DNA of 64,000 nt, taken from assembly GCA_015680685.1 (NCBI GenBank), contig MNCI01036636.1, positions 417,771 through 481,770 on the forward strand, written 5' to 3'. The position numbers were made by a program, and so were the translations under genes. The notes beneath the pieces were generated by a model, which did no database searches, was not told the DNA's origin, and saw nothing but the letters and a program-made list of their open reading frames with translations. How positions within the stretch are numbered: the stretch's first letter is position 1; each line of letters opens with the position of its first letter. Positions 11,555 to 23,892 of the stretch are shown here, piece after piece. Source of the DNA: Gnetum montanum. Its lineage: Eukaryota > Streptophyta > Gnetopsida > Gnetales > Gnetaceae.

Positions 11555-13421
11555 ATGTCTTTTCCTCATAGGAGCCCATCGCTGCCTAGGATAGTTAGGT
11601 GCCTCAACAATATCGGTTGGTATATGCTCATCCTANCTAGCTTGTGAAGGGCAATGGGTCAAACATATTTCCACCTCTACTTGGTCCAATTGATGAAGGC
11701 AACAATTTCTTTAGTGATTCCTCTCTCTTTGACATTGTTCATAAAGCCCTCAACCAGAATGTACAATCCATAATACTAGTTCTTGTCAAAACAGATCCAA
11801 TGAAAAAAATGTAGCACGTCAAGAAAAGGGAGACAATGGAGATCATGATTGCGATCGTGGTTACAAGAATTAGAGGAAGAATGATAGGCATCATCATGGA
11901 GAAAGTACCCCTTCATCATCATCATCTTCATCTTCATTTGGTTTAGATCATGACCATAAAAGAAATAATCATGATGGAGGTGATCAACAGGACTAGAATA
12001 ATAGAAGGGATCATAAGGATAGTTGTGACCAAAGACGTGGGCAATCTGGAGAGGTCCATCATCAAGAAAGAAGGGCTAGTAGGGAACAACATAGGCACTA
12101 CCATCATGGCCTTGTTGAACCTCTACTTGCTACTTGGGGCATGTTAAATATTGCAGAGGCTGTGAGGATTCCATCTAGGCACATGAAGGATAGTTGAATA
12201 AAGAGGCTTGATATGAACAATATTTCTCGATTCAAGGGAGGATATGATGTTGATCAATAAAATCATGTTCAAGCCCTCCAATATGTTTGTGCATTGTAGA
12301 ATATTGAAAATGATTGGAAAAAGCTAAAATTATTTCCAAGGACACTTATAAAGAAAGAAAAATGTTGGTATCAATCCTTGGAAGTAGAATCAACCAGGTG
12401 ATGGAGTATGATGTTGGAATTATTCAATGAAAAATATCAAATGTACTCCCAAGTATCAAATGAAACAAAAAAATTCAAGTGTGGAAACAAGGGAATCATG
12501 AACCCTTGGATGCTACTATTGGCTGATACTACTCTCTATTGCATAGGTGTCTTGGCCATGGATACTCTCAGCTTGATGAGCTTCACCATATCATAGATGA
12601 GTTATAATTTGAAACCAAAAAAACCCTTGGTGTTTATGCCCAAGGAAGATTGATAGAATTGAGTGCTCACTGGATTCAAAAATTAATCGAGTAGGTAGCC
12701 AATGAGGAGGGAGAATTGAGAAAACATGAAAATGCAGAAGAATACAATAGAGACCCTTCTATTTAAAAAAAGCAGGTTAGATTTTTTGACAGTGAGGATG
12801 AATTCACTATAGATGAGGTGGTTAATCAAAAAACCTTACCATTATAGAAATTGCAATAAAAAATCATGGCTAAGATTTATTAATTATGCGAATCAATGGA
12901 CAATAGGTTTCAATTTATTCTAAAAATTGTTGAAGAGTCCAAGGATCAAGGCGATGAGCATGAGTGTCGAAGACATAAGGAAGCTAAATGCACCATATCT
13001 AAGGGTAAAGGTAAAATGGTTGCAATAGCGATGGTTATAGATAGCAATTCAGATGATGATGGTGGATATAATGTTTGCCAGTATGAACATATTAAGGGAT
13101 GTTGTCCAGTTGTATCACACTTGTAGGAATCTGGGATGTATGTCTTACGTCCACAACTTGCACAAAGGTAAATGCCCAAAAGATTGCCTTATCCACAAGG
13201 CAATCCTTGACAATTCCACTAACCACAACAATACTATCCAAGTGAAACTCCTTCACAATCCTATGAATTGTACTAGCAATGGCTGTAACCACAATTGTGG
13301 TCATTGCCATCTCCAAGATAGCAATACCATTACCAAAAACCAAATTTCTATGGTTACTATGTTCAACAACCTTCATCTCCAAGGGACTCCTCATGGTCAT
13401 ATCGCAGTTCACTGCAATTTC
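11555..13421 (+). pseudogene. gag: Decayed gag of E1, 3' truncated
   Basis: Capsid gene remnant of the Athila-type host element. A possible ATG is at 11555. A Ser/His/Asp/Arg-rich segment lies around 11890-12120. The gag core at about 12200-12600 (SRFKGGYDVD, WKKLKLFPRTLI, ELFNEKYQMYSQ) aligns with E2 gag (SNFPTFSRGYDLD, WKKLKLFPMTLI, VFNEKYQTYTR). A zinc-knuckle remnant (CQYEHIKGCC) is near 13075. Frames shift and stops are frequent. One undetermined base (n) is at 11636. The gene stops where the E2 LTR begins at 13422; PRO and the rest of pol resume at 55832. Confidence 0.8.
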
Positions 13422-14151
13422 TCTAAATAAGAAGCGGCTCTCCCTTGTTTAGGCATATTAGTCTAGTTCCTTAGTGAAACTTTGGTAGTTTGATCCCTCC
13501 AAAGATAGATTATTTTCCCGTGTCTACCTACAGTGTGGTGAATGTAATTGTACGACATCCTTTATTCAAGTGTGACATACTTGGACACACACATGACTAG
13601 AAATAAAGATTGAGATTACTTCATCATTGCAGAATTTACTTTGTTTATTTATTTAATTGTTATTTACAACTTTCATAGTTAATCTTTCTTACCCTTATCT
13701 CCTAGAACGTACAATGAGTATGACTTAATTACAAGCATTTAAGTGTGACTACTTGATAACTCAGTGGCATACCTAGGATCTATGCTTGGTAATCCCAGTG
13801 GTAGTCCTGCACGAAGTCCAAGATGTGTACGGATAATCAAGGAATGACTACTCATTACACTTAGGCTAGATTAGATTTTTCTTACCATTTTTCTCCTAGC
13901 TTAGCATAGTTAATATTACATTCCATTACCTTCAGGAGTAACATTAGATTAGGAACATATCATACACCTCACTCTGGACTAAACCATACGTGACAAATAT
14001 AATACTAGTCCAAGTGGGAAGACAACGAACTATGACCTAAGGTTAATGATCTAGGTGCCAAAACTAGTCTATCTATGGAGTTTGACTAGATTGTCCATGA
14101 AAACACTCATATTCATATGGTTGAGTGTAGGAGTATCTCGCCACTCATCAT
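13422..14151 (+). repeat. 5' LTR of element E2, missing its first ~120 bp
   Basis: Aligns with 21284-22006 at roughly nine identical bases in ten and ends CCACTCATCA. The U3 start with its palindrome and TATA is absent; the copy begins at the TATA downstream half (TAAATAAGAAG). It is less diverged than the E1 LTR pair, fitting insertion into E1. Confidence 0.85.
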
Positions 14152-14152
14152 T

Positions 14153-14171
14153 GGCACCATTGTTGGGGACA
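14153..14171 (+). other. E2 primer binding site, tRNA-Asp
   Basis: TGGCACCATTGTTGGGGAC, one base after the LTR. It differs from the Athila tRNA-Asp site TGGCGCCGTTGCCGGGGAC at four positions, all transitions (two at CpG). Confidence 0.85.
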
Positions 14172-14294
14172 GTGCTAGTTATCTAGATTAGTTATATCAT
14201 AGAAGGTCGCTATATAAGGACTTAACGATATATCTCTTAGAAAGAAGAAATAATTATTAAAAGTCACACATAATTCACACAAAACATCACAACC

Positions 14295-16271
14295 ATGCCT
14301 CTCCTACAAGACTATAATAATGCCACACCTCATGAGGAAGTTTGTTGGATAACCAATGAATTATATGACATTGAAGGTTGGAGTACACAACCTGAGGTAG
14401 GGTTTTCTTATAAACATGAATGAAAACAACATCATCCCAACACAGGGAAGCATGACTTACTCGATGATAATGAACCCATACTTCCCACTACAAGCTTAAT
14501 GCAAATACAAGAGGCTATTCGAATCTCACGTAGGCATCGTAAAGAGAGTCGTCTACCCAAGCTCGATTTAAGCAACTTTCCTACATTTTCAAGAGGCTAT
14601 GACTTAGATCCGCATCAATATTTACAAGCCTTCTACAATGCTTGCACATGGAATAACACTAATAATAGGTGGAAGAAACTTAAGCTCTTTCCTATGACAC
14701 TCATTGACCAAGCAAAAGTATGGTATTGATCGTTAAAACCAAATTCGATATGATGCTGTTTAACAATGATAGAAGTCTTTAACGAAAAATATCAAACTTA
14801 CACAAGAGTGTCAACCTTGAGGAAACAAATCCAAGGATGGAAACAAGCACAACATGAGCCCTTGGACATGGCCTTAGAAAGATATTATGCACTATTAAAG
14901 AATTGTCCAAGCCATGGCTTTTCTGAGGAAAGGCTAATGTAGCATATCATTGATGGGCTACATAATGCAACAAGAGAGACCCTCGGAATGTATGCCCAAG
15001 TTCAACTATATGAACTATGAATCCATCAATTCCAAGAGCTTATTAAGTGGTTAGCAAAAGAAGAAGGAGAATTAGCTAGATGGGAGACTGTTGAAAAACA
15101 TCAACGAGACCAAAATCTCAACTTAACAAAGGTCCATGATCATACAATGGAGAAATCAACCAATCTCAAGGTGGAAACATCATCTTTGCCAATACAAAAA
15201 TTGTTAGAAGAAGCCGAGGTAAATATCAATAAGATGTTGGAATGGATGTATTAAAAGTGTGGAGAATTTATCAACACCATTGGAGATAGAGTTTTGACAA
15301 CCCAAGAAGCAGGACAAAACATGAGACATTCAGAGAAAAAGAATGAAGGGAATAAGTGCTCAACTTCCAATCCTATGTATGAATGCAACATATGCCTGTA
15401 CGATCACACCAAAGGCCAATGCCCAATATTGTTACATCTACATGAGCATTGGAAAATCACGTTACATCCAGAGTTTGTATAGAGGTACTGTGTTCGATCA
15501 CAGTGGCAATAATCCTAGTCATGGGGGAGACCACCCTTAGACTAGAGGCACCCTTCATATTTTGCAAATACAAATGCTTATTAAGTTCAACATCCTATTT
15601 CTCCAACTAGGCCACCATACTTTATTACACCATAGTACTATTCCCCACAATACTCTCAGCCCATAAGTCCAACACAACCGCCACCTTGTGCATCTTATAC
15701 TCCTCCTAGTTTTTTGCATTCACATCCTTTGCCTTCTTCCATAGTGTCGCCAACTGTTCCTAAGGTGTCTGCACCACAGCAACAGCCCACGAACAACACT
15801 TGTGCTACTACTACCAATAGTCAAAGAGCCCCTTCTTTAAACATAGCCATAAGAAGGGACAACATAATTCAGAGGCCACTGCATCTTCCAACTCAGCACA
15901 AGTTCCACAATGTGGTGCACCCTTACCTTTGAACCCAATGTCTCATGTAACTTCATTAGGGTGACCAACTCACACTCCAACAACAATACAGCTAAATGAA
16001 CATAGCCATAGGAGGCATCATCCTTATCCTTGCATACCATCTAACAGTCACCAACATCATAGTGGGTCAACTCATTATTTCGGAACTACATCATACAAAG
16101 TGCCCCACTATGCTCATTATAATCAAGTGTGTGAACCCCGACAGGGTAAATATGACCAAGCCAGAATATTTTCAACATGCAAGGATCCTCATCTTCCATT
16201 TATTAATCCTTTCCATGCTAAACTATTTAGTTATGGGGGATATCCCGCATTTTAATAACAAGTGGGATTAA
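14295..16271 (+). pseudogene. gag: gag of non-autonomous element E2
   Basis: Structural protein of a gag-only Athila-type element. The ATG at 14295 follows the primer site by about 120 bp and opens MPLLQDYNN. The gag core is at about 14540-15050 (LPKLDLSNFPTFSRGYDLD, WKKLKLFPMTLI, FNEKYQTYTR, EPLDMALERYYALLKNCPSHGF, HIIDGLHNATRETLGMYAQ). A zinc-knuckle-like CNICLYDHTKGQC (CX2CX3HX4C, one residue shorter than canonical) is near 15390. The C-terminus is Pro/His/Tyr-rich. Only about a dozen stops and shifts, so it is better preserved than E1 gag. No PRO, RT or IN follows, so it would need pol from a partner element. CTAGTCATGGGGGAGA at 15515 resembles the polypurine tract. Confidence 0.85.
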
Positions 16272-17640
16272 TAACCATTTTTATTTTCTTTGATTTTACA
16301 AATTTTTGTTTTCTATTTTTTCATTTTTCAAGTTTTTGTTTTATATTTTTATCTTTTTTTGTTTTTTTCTTTTTATGTTTTTATAAGTAATCTTTTCTAT
16401 GAATAAAACACTCATGTGTATCATTTGTTGAGGTGTGTTCTATGTTATTAAGTCATGAGTGGTTAATTATTTGGAACAGTGAGCCTATTACACCCACTCA
16501 TCCATTCTACAAATAAGAGGTTCTGTTCAATGGTATAGTAATATTCTTGATATTTCTAAAACTCAAAATTAATTTTGTGTTCATTGTACCTAGAATGAAG
16601 AAGGATGGACCAAGAGGGAATGCTTAGGATGTGACATCAAGGGGACTTACGGATTCTCTTTGGTGATGCCTGTGGGAGTTATCATGCAACCTAGTTGTGC
16701 TAATATCCTTGTATATCTAATGAAAAATAGAAGTAAGAGTAATCAAAAGGGCATTCAAAAATCCAATGCTATTCTAGGGGGTCTCACTAGAAATACATGC
16801 ATCCATGCCTGAAGGTTGGCGGCTTCTCTGGATTTAGTATTCAAAAAGAAAAAGAAAGAGAAGAGAAGAAAAGAAAAAAAAGAAGAAAAAACAAAGTGCT
16901 ACAAAACAAAAATCACTCCTCCCTTGCATAAAATGCCAAGTGATCGTATGCCTTTTTGCTATGGTACTCTCATAGTTGCTCATCATGGGATGAAACAATG
17001 TGATGTCATTGCTTAGAGGAATGGGCTTGGTCCTGATCTTGGAATGATAGGTTAATGACATGTTAATCATGCTTTTCATGTAGGATTCATTGTGCCTTGG
17101 GTCAGTTACCTCATGTCCCAATCTCTACGATCCCTTTCTATACTTCATCTCATCTCACTGCTCATGTAATTATAGCTCGTGTCCCATGTAGCATAGAATT
17201 TTCATCTCATTCCAGTGATAATTACATGTATGTGTTTTGTGGAGTTAGTGCAGATTACATTTAACCCTTCTAGTGCCCACGGACACTTTTAAGTGTGGTT
17301 ACACAAGGGTATTATAGGTTGAAACCTACTTTGGAGAGGATCCACTTGTGTAATTTTTGTTGTAATCTTCACTTAGAACATAGCTCACACACACAATTTT
17401 TTACCCTTAGCTTAATTATCAAATGATTCTCTTTCCCTACTATTGTCCCTCTAAATTTAAAATGTTCCAATGTACCATTATATACCCTTTTTCTTACCAC
17501 CCAAGGTTATTGATCAAATTCACATCATCATCATTCATGGTGCCTTTTGAATTAATGAATTACCCTAGAACATCCTGATCATAGTTAATGTCCTCAATTT
17601 CCAATGTTAATTTCAAAAAAAATCATTAAACAAGTCGGTA
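16272..17640 (+). other. Non-coding tail after gag in E2
   Basis: Starts with a T-rich tract (16275-16390) and corresponds to the post-integrase tail of E1 (59600-61590). Shared landmarks are the T-rich run, an AG-rich tract (16845-16900 against 60270-60300), and the blocks GTGCCCACGGACAC and CTACTTTGGAGAGGATCCAC (17272, 17328). The tail thus follows gag directly where pol should be. No gene is seen; open frames at 16816-17121 are low-complexity. Confidence 0.6.
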
Positions 17641-17659
17641 TTTTCATGTGTCTCACATC

Positions 17660-17757
17660 ACTAGGGATGAGATATCATGTACACGATATTGTGTCCTGCG
17701 TGATATCATGTACGTGATGTATTATATACGATATCGCATCCTTTCCATCTATAAATA
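17660..17757 (+). promoter_or_regulatory. Internal promoter of the E2 accessory gene
   Basis: TATAAATA at 17750-17757 is preceded by a cluster of partly palindromic motifs (GATATCATGTAC at about 17669, GTGATATCATGTACGTGATG at about 17700, ACGATATCGCATC). The same GATATC/GTAC vocabulary occurs in the U3 of the E1 and E2 LTRs just upstream of their TATA boxes. This suggests the accessory gene captured or shares LTR-type control. Confidence 0.65.
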
Positions 17758-18076
17758 GGTACCCCCCCTTCCCCCTGCAACACTTAGCATCATTTTTCCA
17801 TTCACACGGGGGGAGTTCTTGAAATTTTCTATGCAACTTGTGATTGTGTGACCCTTACGTTTCCACTCATATCTCGCTTGCTGATGCTCTGATTTTTATT
17901 CCATTTGAACCTGCTTGAACCTGGAGTATTTAGCTTAGTTGTGGGGGAGAGACACTTGTAGAAAAGTGCCTAACATTTTTGAAATTTATCATCTCCAAAG
18001 GAAATCAATTAGGGTAATTAACTCTAACACTTAGAATAATTGTGCCTAAAAATCATTTAACTCGTAGGTATACCAG

Positions 18077-18234
18077 GTGAGTAAAATGGCAAGCACCTAA
18101 GTCACAGGACTCATTATTACAAACTTTCGGGCACAATCACATGTTATAACATAAGATCTTTAACTAAGGAAAGTAGTAATGTATAACTTGACTTTAAAAA
18201 CAACCTAACTAACGCTTGGCCCATGTGATTGTAG
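18077..18234 (+). other. 5'UTR intron of the E2 accessory gene
   Basis: Donor CCAG/GTGAGTAAAA at 18077 is close to the plant consensus. The acceptor TGATTGTAG ends at 18234, immediately before the ATG at 18235. A branch-site-like CTAACTAAC lies about 25-35 bases upstream of the acceptor. Intron length is 158 bp. Confidence 0.65.
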
Positions 18235-20995
18235 ATGGCCCCGAAACATGCACAAAAGGAGGGTCTTACTCAAGGTGGAAAGAAACGATCTTGGAGAGGT
18301 GGAAGACAAAGTCCTGCTGGACAACATGCAGAATAGGAGGAGCAATCATTCAACATCCATCACGATGAACCTCCTATCAGATAGTCTGGGTATGTAGAAG
18401 GAGGAGCTATTGTACTGCCTGAGCTGGGACAACAACTCATGTTGCCCCTAGATTGTGTTTAGGCTATCCATGAGAAGTCCACATTCGTTGTGGTGATTGT
18501 GGAGTTAAACTTTGAATCTTTTGTAGAGTTCACTTCTGAGGCTATTAGGGATCACCTCAAAGGATCTCCCTTATGGCCTATCCTCTATAAAAGTGGTGCC
18601 TGGTACTTAGGAGAGATGTACCAATTTTGGCACAATAGGGAGCAAGGCACCACTATTAATATTTGTGGTGTGATAGTTGACTTCTCTATGTAGGTTATTT
18701 TGGAAGTGTTAAACCTTTCGAGTATAGGGCCCCAAGTTACTTGGTTATCCATCCATTCAGATTATGATGTGCAAAAGGATTGGTTGGAGAAGGCTTATGG
18801 CAAAGATAAAGCATTTGGTGAATTCACAATGGAAGAGAGAGTTTATTTTAAAATTGTAACATATCACCTCTTCCCCACAAAAGGCTTGAAAAGAATATCC
18901 ACGTATGCGACTAAAGGATGTGCAGTGTTGATGGAAAAGGTTAACACTAGCCTACCCCATCTATATTTGATGGAGATCCTAAGGTGGTTCAAAGAAAAAA
19001 AGATAGGGAAGATGGTTCTACCTTTCCCTTATCTTATCAGAAGGCTTTGCCAATATGCTGGTATTTAGGGATACACCAATGACGTCCTCTAAAAGGCCTA
19101 GACTACTTCATACGCTAAATTGTTAAAGGTGCCAGCTCCAAGAAAAAGCACTGGCAAAGAGCTGAGACTAGAAGAAGAAGAAGAAGAAATGTCTGGACCA
19201 CCTACAACTCAACATGTAGTACCTAGCTAACCTCTAGTCATGGGTCCTAGCCAACAACAAGAAGCAGGTCTTAGCATAGGCCAGGATTAGCTGCCACCAC
19301 TGCAAGACTATAGACAATTGATGAGCCATCTTAGGGCCATCTCTAAGATGGTTAATTAGGAAATTCATGATAACACAAACCTCTTCCATGTCATTGATGA
19401 TGTCATACAACCTACAGTTTCATTAGATCGCACAAGGGGCAAAGTATCCATTCAAATAGGAGAAGGGAAAAGTAGATGATCGCAACAGATCTCAGGAAAT
19501 GCGGCATATTTCTAGGTGCAGTTAGAGACTGGTGAAAGGGCCACAGTGGTGGTCATGCAACACCAGAATTCCATAGGAGCTGTATAAGTGATCACTGACC
19601 ACATCAAAGAATCCTTCAATGTACCTGTTGTGCCACCGACAGATCTCTTAGGAGCACAGGATGCTCAAACTTTAGCCGAAATATCAATGACTCCTGCGGA
19701 ACATGATGATGCGCTAGATCAATTGCTACAAATAGGGTAAGTTCTAACATCCCTATTTTCATTCCTTAATATGTCATAGCAATTCAGTCAGACCTCATTT
19801 CTACAAAGGGAAAGTTGGTCATATCCAAAGTGAGGGCTAAGCATGCTGAAGCTAAAGTGTAGAAACTACAAGAGAAACTCATGGCCTTACAAGCAGCACA
19901 GTGGGACTCGCTACAATTTGTTCCCATAGACCAGTTAGATAAATTTAGAACTAAGGAACTAACAAAGCTAATCTCAGAGAATAAAAGGATAGCCAAGGAG
20001 AAAGAGAAGGTTGTTTGGGATGCCTCCGCAGCACAAGCACAAACCCATGTGCATCTTAAGGCACTCAAGGCCTTAGAGGAAGAAAACAAGTAGCTGGTTG
20101 TTGACAATCTTTAGTTGACTACTATAGAGAAACAAAAGAACATTCTCAATGAAAACTTTCATCAATTATGAGAAAAATTCATTTGGGTCAATTGAGATGT
20201 AAGTCATTTAGCCAAAGAAAATTGAACCCTCTCAATGGAGGAGGTACACACTATTTGCCAAAAGTCTGCAATTGAGATAAGCATGTGGTAGAATGAGGTT
20301 AAATGACATGAGAAGCTGAAGCAGTACTTTTTTGATCAAGTGGGGATGTACAAACAAATGCTCTAGAAGGAGATCCATATGGCCAAGGCCCAAATGAACA
20401 CTATCAGTGCTCAACACACTGATTGGGGGGCCATATTGGACACCTACGCCTTCACCCACCAAGCGGAAGTTAAGAATCAGGACCTAAAGATTTAGGACTT
20501 GACAAAGTACATGGAGTTTGTGAACCTTAGATATGTCAACCTTGACATGTTAATAGCAAGGTTCCCAAGAATAGAGCTCAAGTAGCAGGTAGCTTCCACC
20601 CACATCAAATATGAAGTAGAATTCTCAGAATGCAAGAAGCTAGCAAAAAAACTGGATGTTGCAAATTCTGAACTTGAGGTGGTGTTGCAAATGACTTGGC
20701 TTGATGACTAATAGATCTTCATGAATATAAAGATAAAGATATAGCCTATGAGGAGGAACGATGGGTGTTCACGGCTTGGTATGTCAAGGCCAACCAGATG
20801 TTTTTGCAACTACCCTATCCATGGGAAGTGCCAACTCCGTCAAACATTGAAAAACTAGCATGGATGACATAAGACCCTCAAACTGAAGAGGAGAAGCTTT
20901 AGGCCATACTTCAACACCACCAAGCTTCAAATCCTAGAGCACATAACAAAGGCAGAGCACCCATGGAGGAGCCACCACCACTAGGAACTACATGA
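18235..20995 (+). pseudogene. Accessory gene of E2 (unrecognised, coiled-coil)
   Basis: A long reading frame continues from the ATG at 18235 to about 20700 across roughly twenty stops, mostly TAG. One frameshift at about 20700 restores the frame to the TGA at 20993. The N-terminus is basic (GGKKRSWRGGR). A folded domain (about 18480-19070) contains GTTINICGVIVDFS, VYFKIVTYHLFP and a C-terminal PFPYLIRRLCQYAGI. This resembles the plant mobile-element domain often annotated putative plant transposon protein; that call is from memory and tentative. An acidic/Gln-rich linker follows (EEEEEE near 19165). Then a Lys/Glu/Gln-rich coiled coil (19790-20700) and a Pro-rich end. Nuclear or capsid role unknown. 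It sits between gag tail and 3' LTR, in sense orientation. Confidence 0.75.
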
Positions 20996-21145
20996 GTTCC
21001 AAATTTTTGTAGTTGTAGCACTTTACTTTGTTGTGTCTTTCTTCTATTTTCTTTCCACACTATGGCATCATTTCATTATTTTTCCATCCAATAATCCCAT
21101 ACCTATCCATTGTTTAATCATTATAACTTAAGGATGAGTTTTTAT
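20996..21145 (+). other. 3' noncoding segment of E2
   Basis: T-rich stretch between the accessory stop and the polypurine tract, similar to 61500-61578 in E1. Confidence 0.5.
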
Positions 21146-21160
21146 TTGGTCATGGGGGTA
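21146..21160 (+). other. E2 polypurine tract region
   Basis: TTGGTCATGGGGGTA directly precedes the TG of the LTR. The same sequence, TTAGTCATGGGGGTA, precedes the E1 3' LTR at 61579-61593. Confidence 0.75.
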
Positions 21161-22006
21161 TGATGGGACGTGATATTGCATGGGCCGCGATACCCACATC
21201 CCTTGCAATATCACGTATGTGATATTACGTCTTCCCCTATGATATTGCGTACTCAATATGATAGTCTGCTGCAATGTCTATAAATAAGAAGTGGCTCTCC
21301 CTTCTTTGGGAATATTAGTTTAGTTCCTTAGTGAAACTATGGTAGTTTGATACCTCTAGAGATAGATTATTTTCTCGTGTATGCCCGCAGTGTGGTGAAT
21401 GTAATTGTACGACATCCTTTATTCGAGTGTGACATACTTGGACACACACATGACCAGAAATAAGGATCGAGATTACTTCATCATTTCAGCATTCACTTTG
21501 TTTATTTATTTAATTGTTATTTACTACTTTCGTAGTTAATCTTTCTTACCCTTATCTCCTAGAACGTAGAATGGGTACAACTTGATTACGAGCATTTAAG
21601 TGTGACTACTTTGTAACCTAGTGGCATACCTAGGATCTGCACTTGGTAATCCTAGTGGTGGTCCTACACGAAGTCCAAGATGTGTATGGATAATCAAGGA
21701 ATGGCTGCTCATCTCACTTAGGCTATATTAGATTTTCTTACCCTTTTTCTCCTAGCTTAGCATAGTTAATATTACCTTCCATTGCCTTCAGGAGTAGCAT
21801 TAGATTAGGAACACCTCATACACCTCACTCTGGACTAAATAATACATGACAAATATAATACTAGTCCAGGTGGGAAGATAGCGAACTATGACCTAAGGTT
21901 AATGATCTAGGTGCCACAACTAGTCTGTCTATGGAGTTCAACTGGATCGTGTGTGAAAATGATCATATTCATATAGTTGAGTGTAGGGGTATCTTGCCAC
22001 TCATTA
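21161..22006 (+). repeat. 3' LTR of E2
   Basis: Starts TGATGGGACG and ends CCACTCATTA (CATCA in the 5' copy). A perfect 12-bp inverted repeat CGTGATATTGCA (21169-21180) / TGCAATATCACG (21204-21215) lies in U3. CTATAAATAAG is near 21280. It abuts the truncated LTR of element B at 22007, so E2 appears to have inserted in, or recombined with, that LTR. Confidence 0.9.
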
Positions 22007-23874
22007 GTGAGAAAGTGCACCATCCCAAGATCAGGAGATTTGATCTTTGCTTAACTAAAGAAGGTGTACAATAGATGGCAATGTGGATAGGCACAGCTTG
22101 AAACAAAGTAGTATGGTCATAGCTCCTTTAACTACTATCAACAGATTACTAACAAAAGCCTTCTACTTGCTAGTCTCCTTGTCACAACTAATTACTAGGA
22201 AGCCAAAATGCTAGGAATGCCAAACATGCTCAAAAGCCAACCACGATAAGAATGCCAGAAGCTAACCACATGAAATATGAGTCCAAAAGCCAACCATGCC
22301 AAAAGCCAATCCTTTGAACATTGTTTGCTAAGGTATTTATAGAGCCAAGAGTAAGAGAAAAATGGTTTCGATGTCACGTGGCCTAGGTCCCACAGAGTGC
22401 AAATGTGACTATGCCATGATGTTGGCTGTGAAACCTACTACGCCATGACCATACTATTCTAGCTACATGTGCCAAAGTCTAGTGAGCTATCATGTTTGTT
22501 ACAAGAAAACTACCAACAATGCATGCAAAGTGGATCCTGTGCTCCAAGACTATGTGTTCCTTGCTCTGGCAAGCAATGCCAAGTGTAGGGACAACTTTGG
22601 GAATAGTTAGGGGATATAAAACAAAGCAAGATTGATAATTTTGTCCTTTGAAGATATGCCGAGATGAGAGTAACTGTTGCCAACAAGTTTTGAAGCTAAC
22701 TAAAGATGTCTTGAGGCTCCCATGTGAGTGTTATGCTAATTATGCTACCTAGTGTATTGGCATAGCATAGGCACCCACACGCTACACTATGCTACACTGT
22801 GTACCGTAGTCGCCAATCTTGAAAGAAATCTTGCCTAAAAGCCAAAAATACCTATTTCAGGCCTGGCTAGGTAAGTAACTACAACCTTGTCCTTCATGTT
22901 GAAAGGTCTTGGGACCTACTGAATTCATCCTTGGGACACTTTTGTGTTTTTCATCCTTACTGTTACATGCATCCTCATCTGATCTTGCAATGCTTTGTCA
23001 AGAAATCTTTCTTGAAGCCTAAGGGTCAAGTGGGATACTCAATATTGGAGGCTGAAGTATGACCAACTACAATCTTCTTGCTAAAACCACTTGGTAGAGG
23101 GCCTTTGTACATTTTTTCCTTGTTATGCTATGCTACGCTACGTAGTGTAGCATACTGTAGCTCCCAGTTAGGCTTGGATTCTGACTCAATCTTGCAAACA
23201 TTTGGTTACCAGATGTCAGTCATATCCTAGCATGTCAGTAGAGTAAACTTGTTTGACGATTGAAGCATGGGAAAATGTGCCTACTCCATCAGATCCATCT
23301 AAGTAGGAGCATCAGTAGAGTGTATCTCTACTATGCTACATAGCATAGCATAGTGTAGCACTTGAGTTAAGAGGATTTTTGACAAAATTTGCTACATTTT
23401 TGCTATGTCACGTTGCTCATGCATCAAGGATGAAGTGGGGTAGATATCCTAAAGGATTGAATTATTGTCATTCTACATATTTTAGGTGCAATCAGTCTCC
23501 CCAAGGCTTGCTACGCTTTGTAGTGTAGTAGGTCTTGTAGTTAGAAAACTTGCCAAACTATTTCATTCATCCTAAAAACCTTTGATAGCTCCTAGCATGG
23601 TCCCTAGGTAGATTGTTAGCTAGGTCAAGTGTCAAGTTGGCCAAGCTAGAGGGTGGAGCTAGCCTTTCAACCCATGTAATAGAAAATTTTCCAAACTGTG
23701 CAGTCTACTCTTATTGCCTCATTCATGCAAACTAGCCTTGTGGTTGGATGCTACATTGACTATGCTGCAGAGGATATTGATTGCATAGTCCAACATGTTA
23801 CCATGCTTGCAAGGATCCTTGCCCACATTTTTGGACTACTAGATCATGAGAGTTCTAAAATTTATGGTGTTTCA
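22007..23874 (-). repeat. 3' LTR of Tat/Ogre-like element B (truncated at its 3' end)
   Basis: Collinear with 53905-55830 and, in part, with 38165-39250. On the minus strand it starts TGAAACACC at 23874, as in the other two LTRs. TATAAATA (minus) is at 22334-22341. The last ~700 bp (R/U5 end, present at 53215-53900) are missing where E2 abuts. U3 carries CTACGCTACGTAG palindromes near 23130. Short open frames (22195-22377, 23698-23892) are not conserved as coding. Confidence 0.85.
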
Positions 23875-23892
23875 ATGGCCCCTCTTTGTTGA
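23875..23892 (-). other. Polypurine tract of B
   Basis: Minus strand reads CAACAAAGAGGGGCCAT just before the LTR TG. The middle LTR has the same tract at 39251-39268 (CAACAAAGAGGGGCCAA). Confidence 0.8.

Noticed and set aside
16834-17121. 95-codon minus-strand frame with a poly-Phe end
   Set aside because: It reads an AG-rich tract in antisense; low complexity and not conserved.
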